The notes beneath the pieces are model-generated. The model ran no database searches. It was not told the origin of the DNA and worked only from the letters and a program-made list of their open reading frames with translations. Shown here piece by piece: positions 35,385 through 44,017 of a stretch of 44,092 bases of DNA; the first letter of the stretch is position 1; every line of letters begins with the position of its first letter. The translations under genes and the position numbers were made by a program. Source of the DNA: Meiothermus hypogaeus (GTDB taxonomy: Bacteria > Deinococcota > Deinococci > Deinococcales > Thermaceae); contig NZ_QWKY01000024.1 in the NCBI RefSeq assembly GCF_003574035.1, positions 1-44,092 of the forward strand, written 5' to 3'.

Positions 35385-35939
35385 ATGCTTGTCCACCGCC
35401 TGGACGAAGATAGCGAATTGCGATTGCTGCAAGCTCACCATGCCGAGGCGCTTTATGCGCTGGCTGACCGTAACCGCACCTACCTGCGCCGGTGGCTGGC
35501 CTGGGTGGATAGTGCCCGCGATGTCTCGTTTATATCGAATTTTATTCGCGGCCGCCTGGAGGCGCTGGCCGCTGGCCAGGGCTACAGCCTCTCGATCTGG
35601 CATAAGGGTAGCGTAGCCGGAGTGGTGGGTCTGTACGACCTCGACCAGGCCGCCCGGAAGGCCGAGATCGGGTACTGGCTGGGCCAGGAATTCGAGGGCC
35701 TGGGCCTGATGACCCGCAGCGTCAGAGCACTGCTCGACTACGCCATTGGTGAAGTCGGCCTGCACCGGATTCAGATCAAAGTACATGTGGACAACCTGCG
35801 TAGCCGGGCCATCCCGGAGCGGCTGGGCCTGCAACTAGAAGGCCTGCTGCGCAACGACGGTACACTGCACGGCAAGCCTTGCGACCACGCCCTCTACGCC
35901 ATCACCGACCAGGAGTGGGCTATCCGAAGCTCAAGCTGA
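35385..35939 (+). CDS. RimJ/RimL-like GNAT acetyltransferase (first of a tandem pair)
   Basis: 184 residues with a GNAT fold of the ribosomal-protein-serine acetyltransferase type: ELRLLQAHHAEALYALADRNRTYLRRWLAW, AEIGYWLGQEFEGLGLMTRSVRALLDYA (acetyl-CoA-binding region) and RIQIKVHVDNLRSRAIPERLGLQLEGLLR. It begins on the base after cysS's stop, so it is probably cotranscribed. It is a clear paralogue of the gene at 36087. The acetylated target cannot be told. Confidence 0.9.
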   Translation: MLVHRLDEDSELRLLQAHHAEALYALADRNRTYLRRWLAWVDSARDVSFISNFIRGRLEALAAGQGYSLSIWHKGSVAGVVGLYDLDQAARKAEIGYWLGQEFEGLGLMTRSVRALLDYAIGEVGLHRIQIKVHVDNLRSRAIPERLGLQLEGLLRNDGTLHGKPCDHALYAITDQEWAIRSSS

Positions 35940-36086
35940 TAGAGTTGGCTTCTTTGATTATGAGCGGTACGGCGCTCCAGGACGTGCTTTCGTACATGAT
36001 AGGCCGCACGACGCTTCGCTGGAAGAGGAAACCGTCCCATCAGAACTACAAATTCCTACTCGGCAAGAGGTCTTATTCTTGTATCC

Positions 36087-36653
36087 ATGTTCAGCTATCT
36101 GCTCGACGAACACAGCGAACTCCGTTTGCTGCTGCCCCACTATGCCGAAGCATTGTTCGCTCTCACCGACGCCAATCGAAAGCATCTGCGGCGCTGGTTG
36201 CCGTGGGTAGATGACAATCGTACGTTAGAAGATACCAAAGCCTTTATTCAGGGAGCCCTGGATGGCTTGGCCAGGGGCGAACAACTACCCCTGACGGTCT
36301 GGCATCGGGGAAAGCTGGCCGGAACACTCACCTTGTTTAACATAGTGCTCCCTCACCGTACGGCCGAGATTGGCTACTGGTTGGGCGCAGCTTTTGAGGG
36401 TAAAGGGTTAATGACTCGAGGGGTGGAAGCGCTGATAAATTATGCATTTTTTGAGATGGGCTTGGGTCGCCTGGAGATCAGGACCCACACCAAGAACCTC
36501 AGGAGCCGGGCCATTCCCGAGCGGTTAGGATTTATGCTCGAGGGCATTTTGCGCCAGGAAGTCTGGCTGCACGACAAGCCGCAGGATATGGCTCTTTACG
36601 CCCTATTGAAGCAAGACTGGCCCAAACAAAAGCCCCGCCGCAAGCGGGGCTAA
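36087..36653 (+). CDS. RimJ/RimL-like GNAT acetyltransferase (second of a tandem pair)
   Basis: 188 residues, paralogous to the preceding gene along its whole length: ELRLLLPHYAEALFALTDANRKHLRRWLPWVDD, AEIGYWLGAAFEGKGLMTRGVEALINYA, NLRSRAIPERLGFMLEGILR. A TATTCT box (36074-36079) ends 7 nt before the ATG, so it may have its own leaderless transcript despite lying 147 bp after its twin. Its last codons (KPRRKRG) form one side of a terminator hairpin that serves the convergent gene. Confidence 0.9.
   Translation: MFSYLLDEHSELRLLLPHYAEALFALTDANRKHLRRWLPWVDDNRTLEDTKAFIQGALDGLARGEQLPLTVWHRGKLAGTLTLFNIVLPHRTAEIGYWLGAAFEGKGLMTRGVEALINYAFFEMGLGRLEIRTHTKNLRSRAIPERLGFMLEGILRQEVWLHDKPQDMALYALLKQDWPKQKPRRKRG
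36622..36651 (-). terminator. Terminator of the YugP-type gene, embedded in the end of the GNAT gene
   Basis: AGCCCCGC/GCGGGGCT (36631-36638 and 36644-36651), loop of 5. Read on the - strand it is followed by TTTTGTTTG. It lies inside the last codons of the convergent acetyltransferase gene. Confidence 0.7.
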
Positions 36654-36671
36654 CCCTGTACGAGATTTAGT

Positions 36672-37346
36672 TCACTCCCGGTTGGACATCATGATGGCAA
36701 CGTAGTGCAGGATGGTGGCCAGCGAGTTGGCCAGGGCGGCCACGTAGGTCATGGCGGCGGCGGTCAAGACGGCCCGGGCACCTCCCATCTCGCTGTTGTC
36801 CAAGAAATTCATCTTTTTGAGGATGTTCAAGGCCCGGTTGGAGGCATCGAACTCTACCGGCAGGGTCACGAGCTGGAATAAGGCGGCGGCGGCAAAGAGC
36901 CAGATACCAATGCTCATCAGGCCGGTGGCCCCCATGAACATCCCGGCAATGAAAATCCAGGGGCCAAACATACTGCCAATGTTGGCTACCGGCAGAATGC
37001 TGTGCCGAACCCGCAACCAGGCATAGCTTTTGGCATCCTGGATGGCATGTCCTACCTCGTGCGCCGCCACGGCGAGGGCGGCAGCCGAGGGAGAATGAAA
37101 GTTGGGTTCAGAGAGGCGTACTGCCTTGGCGATGGGGTCGTAGTGGTCGGTCAGAGCGCCCGGCACCATTTCTACCCGCACATTATGCAGCCCATAAGCG
37201 TCGAGTATTGCGCGGGCCACTTGTTCCCCCGTCACTCCCCGGCTGTTGGCTACCCGGCTATAGCGGGCGTAGGTTCGCTGGAGCCAGAACTGTATAAACA
37301 GCGTTGCCACAAAAACCACAATCATCAGTAAGAACGTAATCGTCAT
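36672..37346 (-). CDS. YugP-type membrane zinc metallopeptidase
   Basis: 224 residues: an N-terminal membrane helix (about 4-23), the zinc motif HEVGHAIQD in AAHEVGHAIQDAKSYAW, and hydrophobic helices (about 118-165 and 195-218) of the YugP family. GVTGEQVARAILDAYGL, typical of the family's early part, is present. GGAGG precedes the ATG at 37346. The physiological substrate is unknown. Confidence 0.92.
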   Translation of the reverse strand: MTITFLLMIVVFVATLFIQFWLQRTYARYSRVANSRGVTGEQVARAILDAYGLHNVRVEMVPGALTDHYDPIAKAVRLSEPNFHSPSAAALAVAAHEVGHAIQDAKSYAWLRVRHSILPVANIGSMFGPWIFIAGMFMGATGLMSIGIWLFAAAALFQLVTLPVEFDASNRALNILKKMNFLDNSEMGGARAVLTAAAMTYVAALANSLATILHYVAIMMSNRE

Positions 37347-37581
37347 TCTTCCCTCCTACACGTATAAGGTAGCAGACCCAGTATGAGGGCTCTGAGTCCT
37401 GGGTCACTTGCCTGGGCTGGGTATAAAAGATCACAATGGAAGCGGTCTATTCTGTGAGTAAACCGGGTTTGGGTCTGAGCAATCTTTGAAGCGCCTAAGG
37501 CTCTCCCAGTAGACCACATGGGCACTGCCAGGCAGAAGTTGATGCCAACCAGCTCTGGCCGGCATGATGTATACAGACCAG
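37347..37581. other. Intergenic stretch between the YugP-type gene and spoVS
   Basis: No gene, strong promoter or terminator was recognised in this 235-bp gap. Confidence 0.4.
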
Positions 37582-37854
37582 CTAGGGTTGGAGGGGTTGG
37601 CTACGTACCGTGAAGCGAAGGGCGGTGCGCTCCTCGCTATCGAGCTCGAGCTTTACGAAAGCCGGTTTTACAATCAAGTCCAGGTTGTCGGGGGCAATAT
37701 ATCCTCTGGCAATAGCAATAGCCTTGACAGCCTGATTGACGGCCTCGGGGCCAATGGCTTGAACCTCGACTTCGCTCTGGGAGCGCAGCAGCGCAGCGAT
37801 GGCACCTGCGACGGAGTTGGGACGTGACTTGCCGGATACTCGCAGCGTTTCCAC
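37582..37854 (-). CDS. spoVS: Stage V sporulation protein S (SpoVS)
   Basis: 90 residues from GTG at 37854, set by AGGAGG 5 nt upstream; an in-frame start further upstream lacks a ribosome site and precedes the conserved METLRVSGKSRPNSVAGAIAALLR. The core AIGPEAVNQAVKAIAIARGYIAPDNLDLIVKP is highly typical of SpoVS, an Alba-like small protein. In Bacillus it affects sporulation; in Deinococcus-Thermus, which do not sporulate, its role is unclear. It has a strong promoter at 37886-37915. Confidence 0.95.
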   Translation of the reverse strand: METLRVSGKSRPNSVAGAIAALLRSQSEVEVQAIGPEAVNQAVKAIAIARGYIAPDNLDLIVKPAFVKLELDSEERTALRFTVRSQPLQP

Positions 37855-37885
37855 AATACCTCCTAGGCGTAACGCTCCCCCTTGC

Positions 37886-37915
37886 ATTGTAGGAGCAATC
37901 GTAAAGCAATGTCAA
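37886..37915 (-). promoter_or_regulatory. spoVS promoter
   Basis: On the - strand TTGACA (37915-37910), an 18-bp spacer and TACAAT (37891-37886), about 32 nt upstream of the GTG start. Perfect -35 box. Confidence 0.75.
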
Positions 37916-38040
37916 GAAAATACGTTCTTGGTGGGTTTTTATTGACCTGTCCTTATCCCAACTGTAGCACCAGAGATACAAAGTCGGGTATTTTTGTCCT
38001 GAACTACGAATAGCTGGATTCCTACACCACCTCCTTTATA

Positions 38041-38069
38041 TTGACGCAGGCCAGGGTGATTCGTATACT
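38041..38069 (+). promoter_or_regulatory. gltB promoter
   Basis: TTGACG (38041-38046), a 17-bp spacer and TATACT (38064-38069). The predicted start near 38076 gives a leader of about 68 nt. Confidence 0.75.
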
Positions 38070-38075
38070 GCTTCA

Positions 38076-38101
38076 AATCTTCGCAAACTTATGCGGAGAT
38101 T
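38076..38101 (+). promoter_or_regulatory. 5'-end hairpin of the gltB leader
   Basis: AATCTTCGCA (38076-38085) pairs with TGCGGAGATT (38092-38101) over 10 bp with one U-G, loop of 6. It begins at the predicted transcription start and could stabilise the message or serve control. Function is inferred. Confidence 0.45.
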
Positions 38102-38143
38102 CTTCCCCCACATCCGTTTGGCTCAGTTCTGGAGGTCTGGTAG

Positions 38144-41100
38144 ATGAAATTTAGTGAGGCATATCCTGGTATACCAAATGGACGCGATGCTTGTGGCATC
38201 ATTGCAATCGCCGAAAAGAGCGCACGCCCAAGCCATGCCAACGTGCAGCGTACCATAGAAAGCCTCTACAAGATGGCCCACCGGGCCGGTTTGATTCGGG
38301 GGGAAGGGGATGGCACCGGTATCCAGACCGATCTCCCGCGCGAACTTTGGGCGGGCTACCTGTACGAAGCGGGGCTCGATAGCAACCTGGCCCAGAACCC
38401 CCGTTTTTTTGTAGGCCACCTGTTCATACCCAAGAGCGAAAGCGCCCGGGTTCAGGAGCTATTCGATTTGTTCCGGGTGGAGGGCTCAAAACGGGGCATC
38501 AAGCTGCTTCTGGAGCGCAAAGGGGAGACCAACAGCAGTGTGCTAGGGCCGGTGGGCAAGCGCACCGAGCCGCTGTTTTATCAGGTAGCCGGACTATCTA
38601 CCGACGGCGACGGCCCCTTGTGGGAACTGGGCTTGCTCCTGGAGCAGCGCTTCCCTGTGCATGTGGTCTCGCTCTCCACGGCTACCGTCGTTTACAAGGT
38701 GCGAGGCTCCGCCGAGATTCTCAAGCGCTACTTCCCGGAGCTCTCGCGGGCAGAGTACAAATCCACCATCACCCTGGGCCACAACCGCTACTCCACCAAC
38801 ACCATGTCAACCTTCGAGGCGGTACAGCCCTTTGGCTTGCTGGGCCACAACGGTGAAATCAACACCATCGAGCGCCTGCGCCGCGAAGGGCGGTTTCTGG
38901 GCATCCCGCTCACCGGGGGCTCCGACTCGCAAGACCTGAACCGGATTCTGGAGGGGCTGCTCTATCGCTTTGGCCTTTCCTTGCCGGAGGCTATGGATGT
39001 GGCTTTTCCGCCCATTCTGGGTGAGATTAAAAACTACTCCCCCGCGTTGCAAGACCTGTACATGAACCTGCGCCAGCGCTTTGGGCCCCTGGCCCAGGGC
39101 CCGGCGGCCCTGGTCACGCGCCATCGCGAGGAGGCTGTTTTTGGTACAGATGCCATGGGGCTGCGTCCCTTGTGGTTTGTCGAGACCGACTCGGAGTACG
39201 TCTTCAGCTCGGAGCGGGGGGTTTTTACGGTAGAGGAGTTTGTTGCCGAGCCGCGTCCCTTTGCCCCAGGGGAAAAGATGTACCTGCGCCTGACGCCCGA
39301 CGGAGCACGGCTCTTCCCCTTTGACCGCCATCAGCGCCAGGTATTGGAGCGCATCCTGACCAAAACCCATAGCCTCGAGGGCTACAGAGCCCATCTGGCC
39401 GGGCCCCGCTATAGCTCGGTTCCTCCCATGGCCGGGGGTAGCGAGGCCCAGGTCGAAGATAGGCCTGCGCCGCCTTCGTTGAACCTCGAGCGGGCTTATG
39501 GCTGGGATCGCTGGGACGCAGGCTACCTCGAGGCCCTGGCCGAAAACGGCAACGAGCCCATTGGCTCGCTCGGCTACGACGGCCCTATTGCCGCTTTGAA
39601 CCCCGAAAAACCCAACCTTTCGGAGTTCTTCAAGGAGACCGTAGCGGTCGTAACCAACCCCGCCATTGACCGCGAGCGCGAAATTGAACATTTCTCCACC
39701 CGCAGCATCCTGGGGCGTCGGCCTTTGCCCGATGGGCGGGGGGCAGGTCATGTTGAAGAGCTGGTCGTACCTGTGCTGCTGGAAGAGACCGCTCCTACGG
39801 TAGGCGCCATCGCGCAAGGCCAGGGAACCCTGACCTATGAAGAGGCCCTGCGCCGTTTCAAACATGCGGTATTGCCCATGCAGTTCTCGGTAGAAGAAGG
39901 CATTGCTGCAGGGCTCAAGCGACTTCAGGAAAGCGCGGTTGAAGCCGCCCGCAACGGGGCTGAACTCCTGGTGCTCTCCGACCGGGGTGCTTTCGAGGGG
40001 GGAATCTGGCTCGACGTGTATCTGGCATTGGCAGTAGTTGGCAAATCGCTGGAAGAGGCGCGGAATGAAGAAGGCATCTCGCTGCGCCGCCGTACCTCGC
40101 TTCTGGTCCACTCGGGTGGGGTGCGAAACCTGCACGATGTGGCGGTCTGCCTGGGCCTGGGGGCCGATGCAGTTGCACCCTGGCTGATGCAGCACAAGGC
40201 CCAGGCCGCCAAGGGCGCGCTGGGCGTGCAAAACCTGCTCGAGGGCCTCAAGAAGGGCCTGGAGAAGGTCATCTCCACCATGGGCATCCACGAGGTGCGC
40301 GGCTATGGGCGCATCTTTAGCGCCATCGGCCTCAAGCCCGAACTGGCCGAGCAGTTTGGTATTCGCAACTTCCTGGGTTCCGAAAAGGCAGGCTATGGGT
40401 TGTTAGAGCTCGAGCGCACCCTCCTGGAGCGCCTCAACTTGCTCAACGCCGAAAAAGTCCTGCCGGCCAAAGACTTCCGCTTCAACCCCCGCATCTTCAA
40501 GGCGGCCATGGAAGTCTCCTCGGGCGAATCGCCTTATGAGCACTTTCAGGAGAAGGTGCGCGGGCTCGAGCATGAATCGCCGGTAGCTGCTCGGCAACTA
40601 CTCGGTATCGAGTTTGCCAGCAAATCCGAAGTCAACCCCGAAGAAGTAGACCTGAGTGTGGGCGGTCACTCGCTACCCTTCGTTATCACCGCCATGAGCT
40701 TCGGTTCTCAAGGGGAGGCCAGCTTCCGGGCCTACATCGAGGCTGCCAAAAAGCTCAACATGGTGTGTATCAACGGCGAGGGTGGCGAAATCCCCGATAT
40801 GCTGGGCAAGTACACCCACTGGCGCGGCCAGCAGGTGGCATCGGGTCGCTTTGGCGCCCATGCCTATATGCTCAACTCGGCGGGTTTCATTGAGATTAAG
40901 ATTGGTCAGGGGGCTAAACCTGGAGAGGGCGGTCACCTGCCTGGCAAAAAGGTCACGGCCAAGGTAGCGGCGGCCCGCAACGCCGTGCCGGGGGTAGACC
41001 TTATTTCGCCTTCCAACAACCACGACCTCTACTCCATCGAAGACCTGGCCCAATTGATTGAAGAGCTCAAAACCATCAACCCCAAGGCCAAGGTCTCGGT

Positions 41101-42640
41101 CAAGGTGCCGGTTATTCCTGGCATCGGCACCATTGCGGTGGGTATCGCTAAGGCCGGGGCCGATGTGATTGCGCTCTCGGGCTTTGAGGGAGGTACTGGG
41201 GCGGCCCGCTGGCATGCGCTCAAATACGCCGGCCTTCCGGTGGAAATTGGGGTGCGCCGCGCTCACCGGGCGCTGGTGCGGGCCGGGATGCGCGATAAGG
41301 TGGAGCTCTGGGCCGACGGCGGCCTCAAAACCGCTTACGACACCCTACGGATGGTGCTGCTGGGGGCCGACCGTGTGGGCATGGCCACCATGGCCATGGT
41401 GGCGATTGGCTGCACCATTTGCCGCCAGTGTCAGATGGACACCTGCCATGTGGGGATTGCCACCCAGATCGAGACCCTGGAGCAGGCCCAGGCCCACGGC
41501 CTGAAGCGTTTTGTGCCGCAGGAACAGACTCGAGCGGTAGATCAACTGGTACATTTCTTTGCTGCCAAGGGCAAAGAGTTGCGGCGTCTGGTGGCGGCTT
41601 TAGGTGCAGTAAGCTTGCGTGACCTGGTGGGCCGCAGCGATCTGCTTACACAGGAAGGACATCGCGAAGAAATTGACCTGAGCTACTTCTTCGAACCTGT
41701 TTCGGCTCCAGAGTGGCTGGGCGAACGCTCGGCCCACGTGCTGAGAAAGCCTTTGAATCAACTTACGCGCTCGATTACCGAGGTAGTCACCGATGCCTAT
41801 GCCGAGGGAGGGCGCGAACTGCTCTTTCAGGAAGGGCCAGTCGGCTCCACTGACCGTGCCCTAGGGACCCACCTGGCCGGCGAGATTGCCCGCCGCCGTT
41901 TGTACGGCAAGGGGTGGGATGCCAGGGTTGAGCTGCGCTTTGATGCGGGGAGTGTGGCCGGGAATGGCATCGCTGCATTCAACGTAGAAGGGCTGGACAT
42001 CGTGGTGGAAGGTGGGGCCCAGGACGGCATCGCCAAGAACGCCTATGGTGGCAAGGTAGCGATTCTTAAGGGTCGCAATCCCTTCGGCCAGTACGTAGAT
42101 GGTTCGGTAGGCAAGTCTTTCGCGTATGGCGCAATTGGCGGCTTGCTTATTGTGGAGGGGCAGGCCGACAGCCGGTTCTGTATTCGTCTGTCAGGTGCGG
42201 ATGTGGTGCTTGCTGGAGAGCCTGATAGACCCGTGCAGGACGAACTGGGCAACATTGCAGCCCGTGCCCAGGCCAAAGGTTTTGCCTTTGAGTACATGAC
42301 CCGTGGGCGGGCCGTGGTGCTGGGCGACCCTGGCCCCTGGATCTGCTCCGGTATGACTGGCGGACGGGTTTACCTGCGCTTCTGGCCCGAGATGGGTCTC
42401 AACGAAGAGGCCATGCACCGACGGCTGGCAAAAGGCGCGAAGGTGGCCATTCAGAAGCTCGATGAGCGCGGGATTGCCGATGTGCGTGAACTGATGAGTG
42501 CGTACCTCAACGCCCTGCGCGATGTCGAGCGTGAAGACAAGGCCGAGCGTTTGATGAAGCTGCTGGCCGACCCTGCGACCCATTTCCGCATGGTGGTGCC
42601 TACCAACCAGCAAGTGGTGCAGGAAGTCAGTACCGAGTAA
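38144..42640 (+). CDS. gltB: Glutamate synthase, large subunit
   Basis: 1498 residues, the expected size. Class II glutamine amidotransferase domain with nucleophile Cys17 exposed after removal of a 16-residue propeptide (GRDACGIIA); central domain; FMN-binding synthase domain (GAKPGEGGHLPGKKV, SPSNNHDLYSIEDLAQLI, SGFEGGTGAA); the 3Fe-4S motif GCTICRQCQMDTCHVG with C-x5-C-x4-C; and a C-terminal beta-helix GXGXG domain (FDAGSVAGNGIAAFNVEGLDIVVEGGAQDGI, YGGKVAILKG). It makes glutamate from glutamine and 2-oxoglutarate. GGAGG precedes the ATG. No gltD is adjacent, so the electron-donating subunit is elsewhere or ferredoxin is used. Confidence 0.97.
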   Translation: MKFSEAYPGIPNGRDACGIIAIAEKSARPSHANVQRTIESLYKMAHRAGLIRGEGDGTGIQTDLPRELWAGYLYEAGLDSNLAQNPRFFVGHLFIPKSESARVQELFDLFRVEGSKRGIKLLLERKGETNSSVLGPVGKRTEPLFYQVAGLSTDGDGPLWELGLLLEQRFPVHVVSLSTATVVYKVRGSAEILKRYFPELSRAEYKSTITLGHNRYSTNTMSTFEAVQPFGLLGHNGEINTIERLRREGRFLGIPLTGGSDSQDLNRILEGLLYRFGLSLPEAMDVAFPPILGEIKNYSPALQDLYMNLRQRFGPLAQGPAALVTRHREEAVFGTDAMGLRPLWFVETDSEYVFSSERGVFTVEEFVAEPRPFAPGEKMYLRLTPDGARLFPFDRHQRQVLERILTKTHSLEGYRAHLAGPRYSSVPPMAGGSEAQVEDRPAPPSLNLERAYGWDRWDAGYLEALAENGNEPIGSLGYDGPIAALNPEKPNLSEFFKETVAVVTNPAIDREREIEHFSTRSILGRRPLPDGRGAGHVEELVVPVLLEETAPTVGAIAQGQGTLTYEEALRRFKHAVLPMQFSVEEGIAAGLKRLQESAVEAARNGAELLVLSDRGAFEGGIWLDVYLALAVVGKSLEEARNEEGISLRRRTSLLVHSGGVRNLHDVAVCLGLGADAVAPWLMQHKAQAAKGALGVQNLLEGLKKGLEKVISTMGIHEVRGYGRIFSAIGLKPELAEQFGIRNFLGSEKAGYGLLELERTLLERLNLLNAEKVLPAKDFRFNPRIFKAAMEVSSGESPYEHFQEKVRGLEHESPVAARQLLGIEFASKSEVNPEEVDLSVGGHSLPFVITAMSFGSQGEASFRAYIEAAKKLNMVCINGEGGEIPDMLGKYTHWRGQQVASGRFGAHAYMLNSAGFIEIKIGQGAKPGEGGHLPGKKVTAKVAAARNAVPGVDLISPSNNHDLYSIEDLAQLIEELKTINPKAKVSVKVPVIPGIGTIAVGIAKAGADVIALSGFEGGTGAARWHALKYAGLPVEIGVRRAHRALVRAGMRDKVELWADGGLKTAYDTLRMVLLGADRVGMATMAMVAIGCTICRQCQMDTCHVGIATQIETLEQAQAHGLKRFVPQEQTRAVDQLVHFFAAKGKELRRLVAALGAVSLRDLVGRSDLLTQEGHREEIDLSYFFEPVSAPEWLGERSAHVLRKPLNQLTRSITEVVTDAYAEGGRELLFQEGPVGSTDRALGTHLAGEIARRRLYGKGWDARVELRFDAGSVAGNGIAAFNVEGLDIVVEGGAQDGIAKNAYGGKVAILKGRNPFGQYVDGSVGKSFAYGAIGGLLIVEGQADSRFCIRLSGADVVLAGEPDRPVQDELGNIAARAQAKGFAFEYMTRGRAVVLGDPGPWICSGMTGGRVYLRFWPEMGLNEEAMHRRLAKGAKVAIQKLDERGIADVRELMSAYLNALRDVEREDKAERLMKLLADPATHFRMVVPTNQQVVQEVSTE

Positions 42641-42755
42641 ACCGCCGCATTGAGAGGGGTAGCTTTCAGGCTGCCCCTTCTGTTGTTGGGGTTGAAGTGA
42701 TTGCGTCTGGTGGTAGACCGACCGGCTTGAACACTCGCGCCCAGGAAGGGATTTG

Positions 42756-42990
42756 ATACCAGATTTGGTTGATTCGTTACCGAACGGTAACGAATCAACC
42801 CGACCGAAGTTATCCGCTTAGCGGAGGGCGATACCGCCCTTGGAAGGGAGACGCTTTATTCGCCGACCGACAGTGAAGGGCCATCGGCCCCCGGCTAGCG
42901 CCGGTACTCAAGGGAGGGGTGTGCTCTAGGATTCAAAAAGACAGCCTCTGGTGTTTTTGGTTTTGTAAACTGTCTTTTTGAATCCGGTAT
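42756..42990. repeat. Structured dispersed repeat element, copy B (235 bp)
   Basis: Partner of 754-989: same inverted-repeat ends (ATACCAGATT / AATCCGGTAT), same order of hairpins. The right 130 bp (42861-42990) are identical to copy A. The first hairpin (42767-42781 with 42786-42800, 15 perfect pairs, loop GAAC) differs in sequence from copy A at both sides of the stem, keeping pairing. It lies 115 bp after gltB. No ORF and no clear target duplication. Confidence 0.9.
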
Positions 42991-43293
42991 GACATGAGTG
43001 GGATGCGATATTAGCTAACGACATGGATGTAAGTTATAGTCTGCACCACCCAATAAACCGTTCCTTTCTGAAGGGTCAAGGAAGTTCAACCTATAGCCAT
43101 CTTCACATCTATGAGCCATCACGCCTAAGAAAGCTTTACCCTGAACAGAACAGTGGTCGCCGGGATGGATAGCCACGTCTGTGAAGAGTGCGATCAATAT
43201 AGCTCATCGGTTTGCTGGAATGTATACAAGACTCATTCTGTATCCGGATTCAGTCTTTTTGTGCAAGTCTAGTTTGGTAGTTTCATGTCAAGG
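42991..43293. other. Low-GC intergenic stretch with a possible gene remnant on the - strand
   Basis: This stretch is visibly poorer in GC than the surrounding genes. On the - strand 43197-43015 there is a 60-codon frame with a coding-like tail (DPSERNGLLGGADYNLHPCR). It begins at a TTG just after an in-frame TGA and has no ribosome site, so it may be a decayed or transferred fragment. No family recognised. Confidence 0.25.
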
Positions 43294-43299
43294 TACAAT
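43294..43299 (+). promoter_or_regulatory. -10 box before the protoglobin gene
   Basis: TACAAT at 43294-43299, 8 nt before the ATG at 43308; no Shine-Dalgarno sequence. A leaderless message is likely. The -35 region (AGTTTG) is poor. Confidence 0.5.
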
Positions 43300-43307
43300 T
43301 GTCCCAA

Positions 43308-43865
43308 ATGGAAGCCAAGGCTTTGCTGGCTAAGCTGATAGATCGCACCGGGCTGCTCGAGCACCACGTGCACACGCTACGCAGGCTTGAGCCCTTGATG
43401 AGCCCCATGGCCTCAGAAATCGCCCTGGCCTTTTACGACTACCTGGGGCGCGATGAGGAGATGCGGGCTATTTTGTGGGATGCTCCCGGGCGGGTTGAGC
43501 GCCTGTACCAGAGTTTTGCCGACTGGTACAGGGGCCTATTCTGTGGAAACTATGATGCCGAATACGCAGAGAAGCGTGCCCGGATTGGCCTGGTACATGC
43601 GGCTATTGGTGTCAAGCCCAGCTTTATCATGCCGGCTTTTGGCATGGTGCAAGAGCTTTCGCTCGAGCACCTGCGCAACACCCTTCGAAGCCCCGAAATA
43701 TATAGTGCGGTGGAAGCCTTTGAGAAGATCATGTCCATCGAGGCGGCCCTGATGCAGGATAGCTACATGCAGGCCATGGAGTACGGCTACCGCCTGGGGG
43801 TAGCTGCCGACCAGGAGAAAGCCCTGGTGGCGGGGGCCAGGGCCATGCTGGGAAAAACCAACTGA
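43308..43865 (+). CDS. Protoglobin / globin-coupled-sensor-type haem protein
   Basis: 185 residues from ATG 43308 (a TTG at 43299 would overlap the -10 box). Globin-sensor features: LLEHHVHTLRRLEPLMSPMASEIALAFYDYL, then the proximal-His region YAEKRARIGLVHAAIGVKPSFIMPAFGMVQE. A single domain with no attached signalling or chemotaxis module, so it is like archaeal protoglobin or bacterial single-domain globin sensors. It could bind O2, CO or NO; the actual ligand and partner are unknown. Confidence 0.87.
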   Translation: MEAKALLAKLIDRTGLLEHHVHTLRRLEPLMSPMASEIALAFYDYLGRDEEMRAILWDAPGRVERLYQSFADWYRGLFCGNYDAEYAEKRARIGLVHAAIGVKPSFIMPAFGMVQELSLEHLRNTLRSPEIYSAVEAFEKIMSIEAALMQDSYMQAMEYGYRLGVAADQEKALVAGARAMLGKTN

Positions 43866-44005
43866 ACAGGTGAGAAAGGGTCAAGCGCCGAAGGTCATGG
43901 GCTGTATAGACGCGCTCTTTCTCATTCGATAACTGCTCAGCATAGCCCGCTTTCGGCAACTGTCGAGTCATATAAAAAATTCGGTTGAGCAAAGGAAGGG
44001 GCTTC

Positions 44006-44011
44006 TAAACT
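44006..44011 (+). promoter_or_regulatory. -10 box before the right-edge gene
   Basis: TAAACT at 44006-44011, 6 nt before GTG at 44018; TTGAGC at 43985-43990 is a possible -35 with a short 15-bp spacer. Confidence 0.4.
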
Positions 44012-44017
44012 GGATTT

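Noticed and set aside
38807-40291. 494-codon open frame on the - strand
   Set aside because: Antisense to gltB with no family character.
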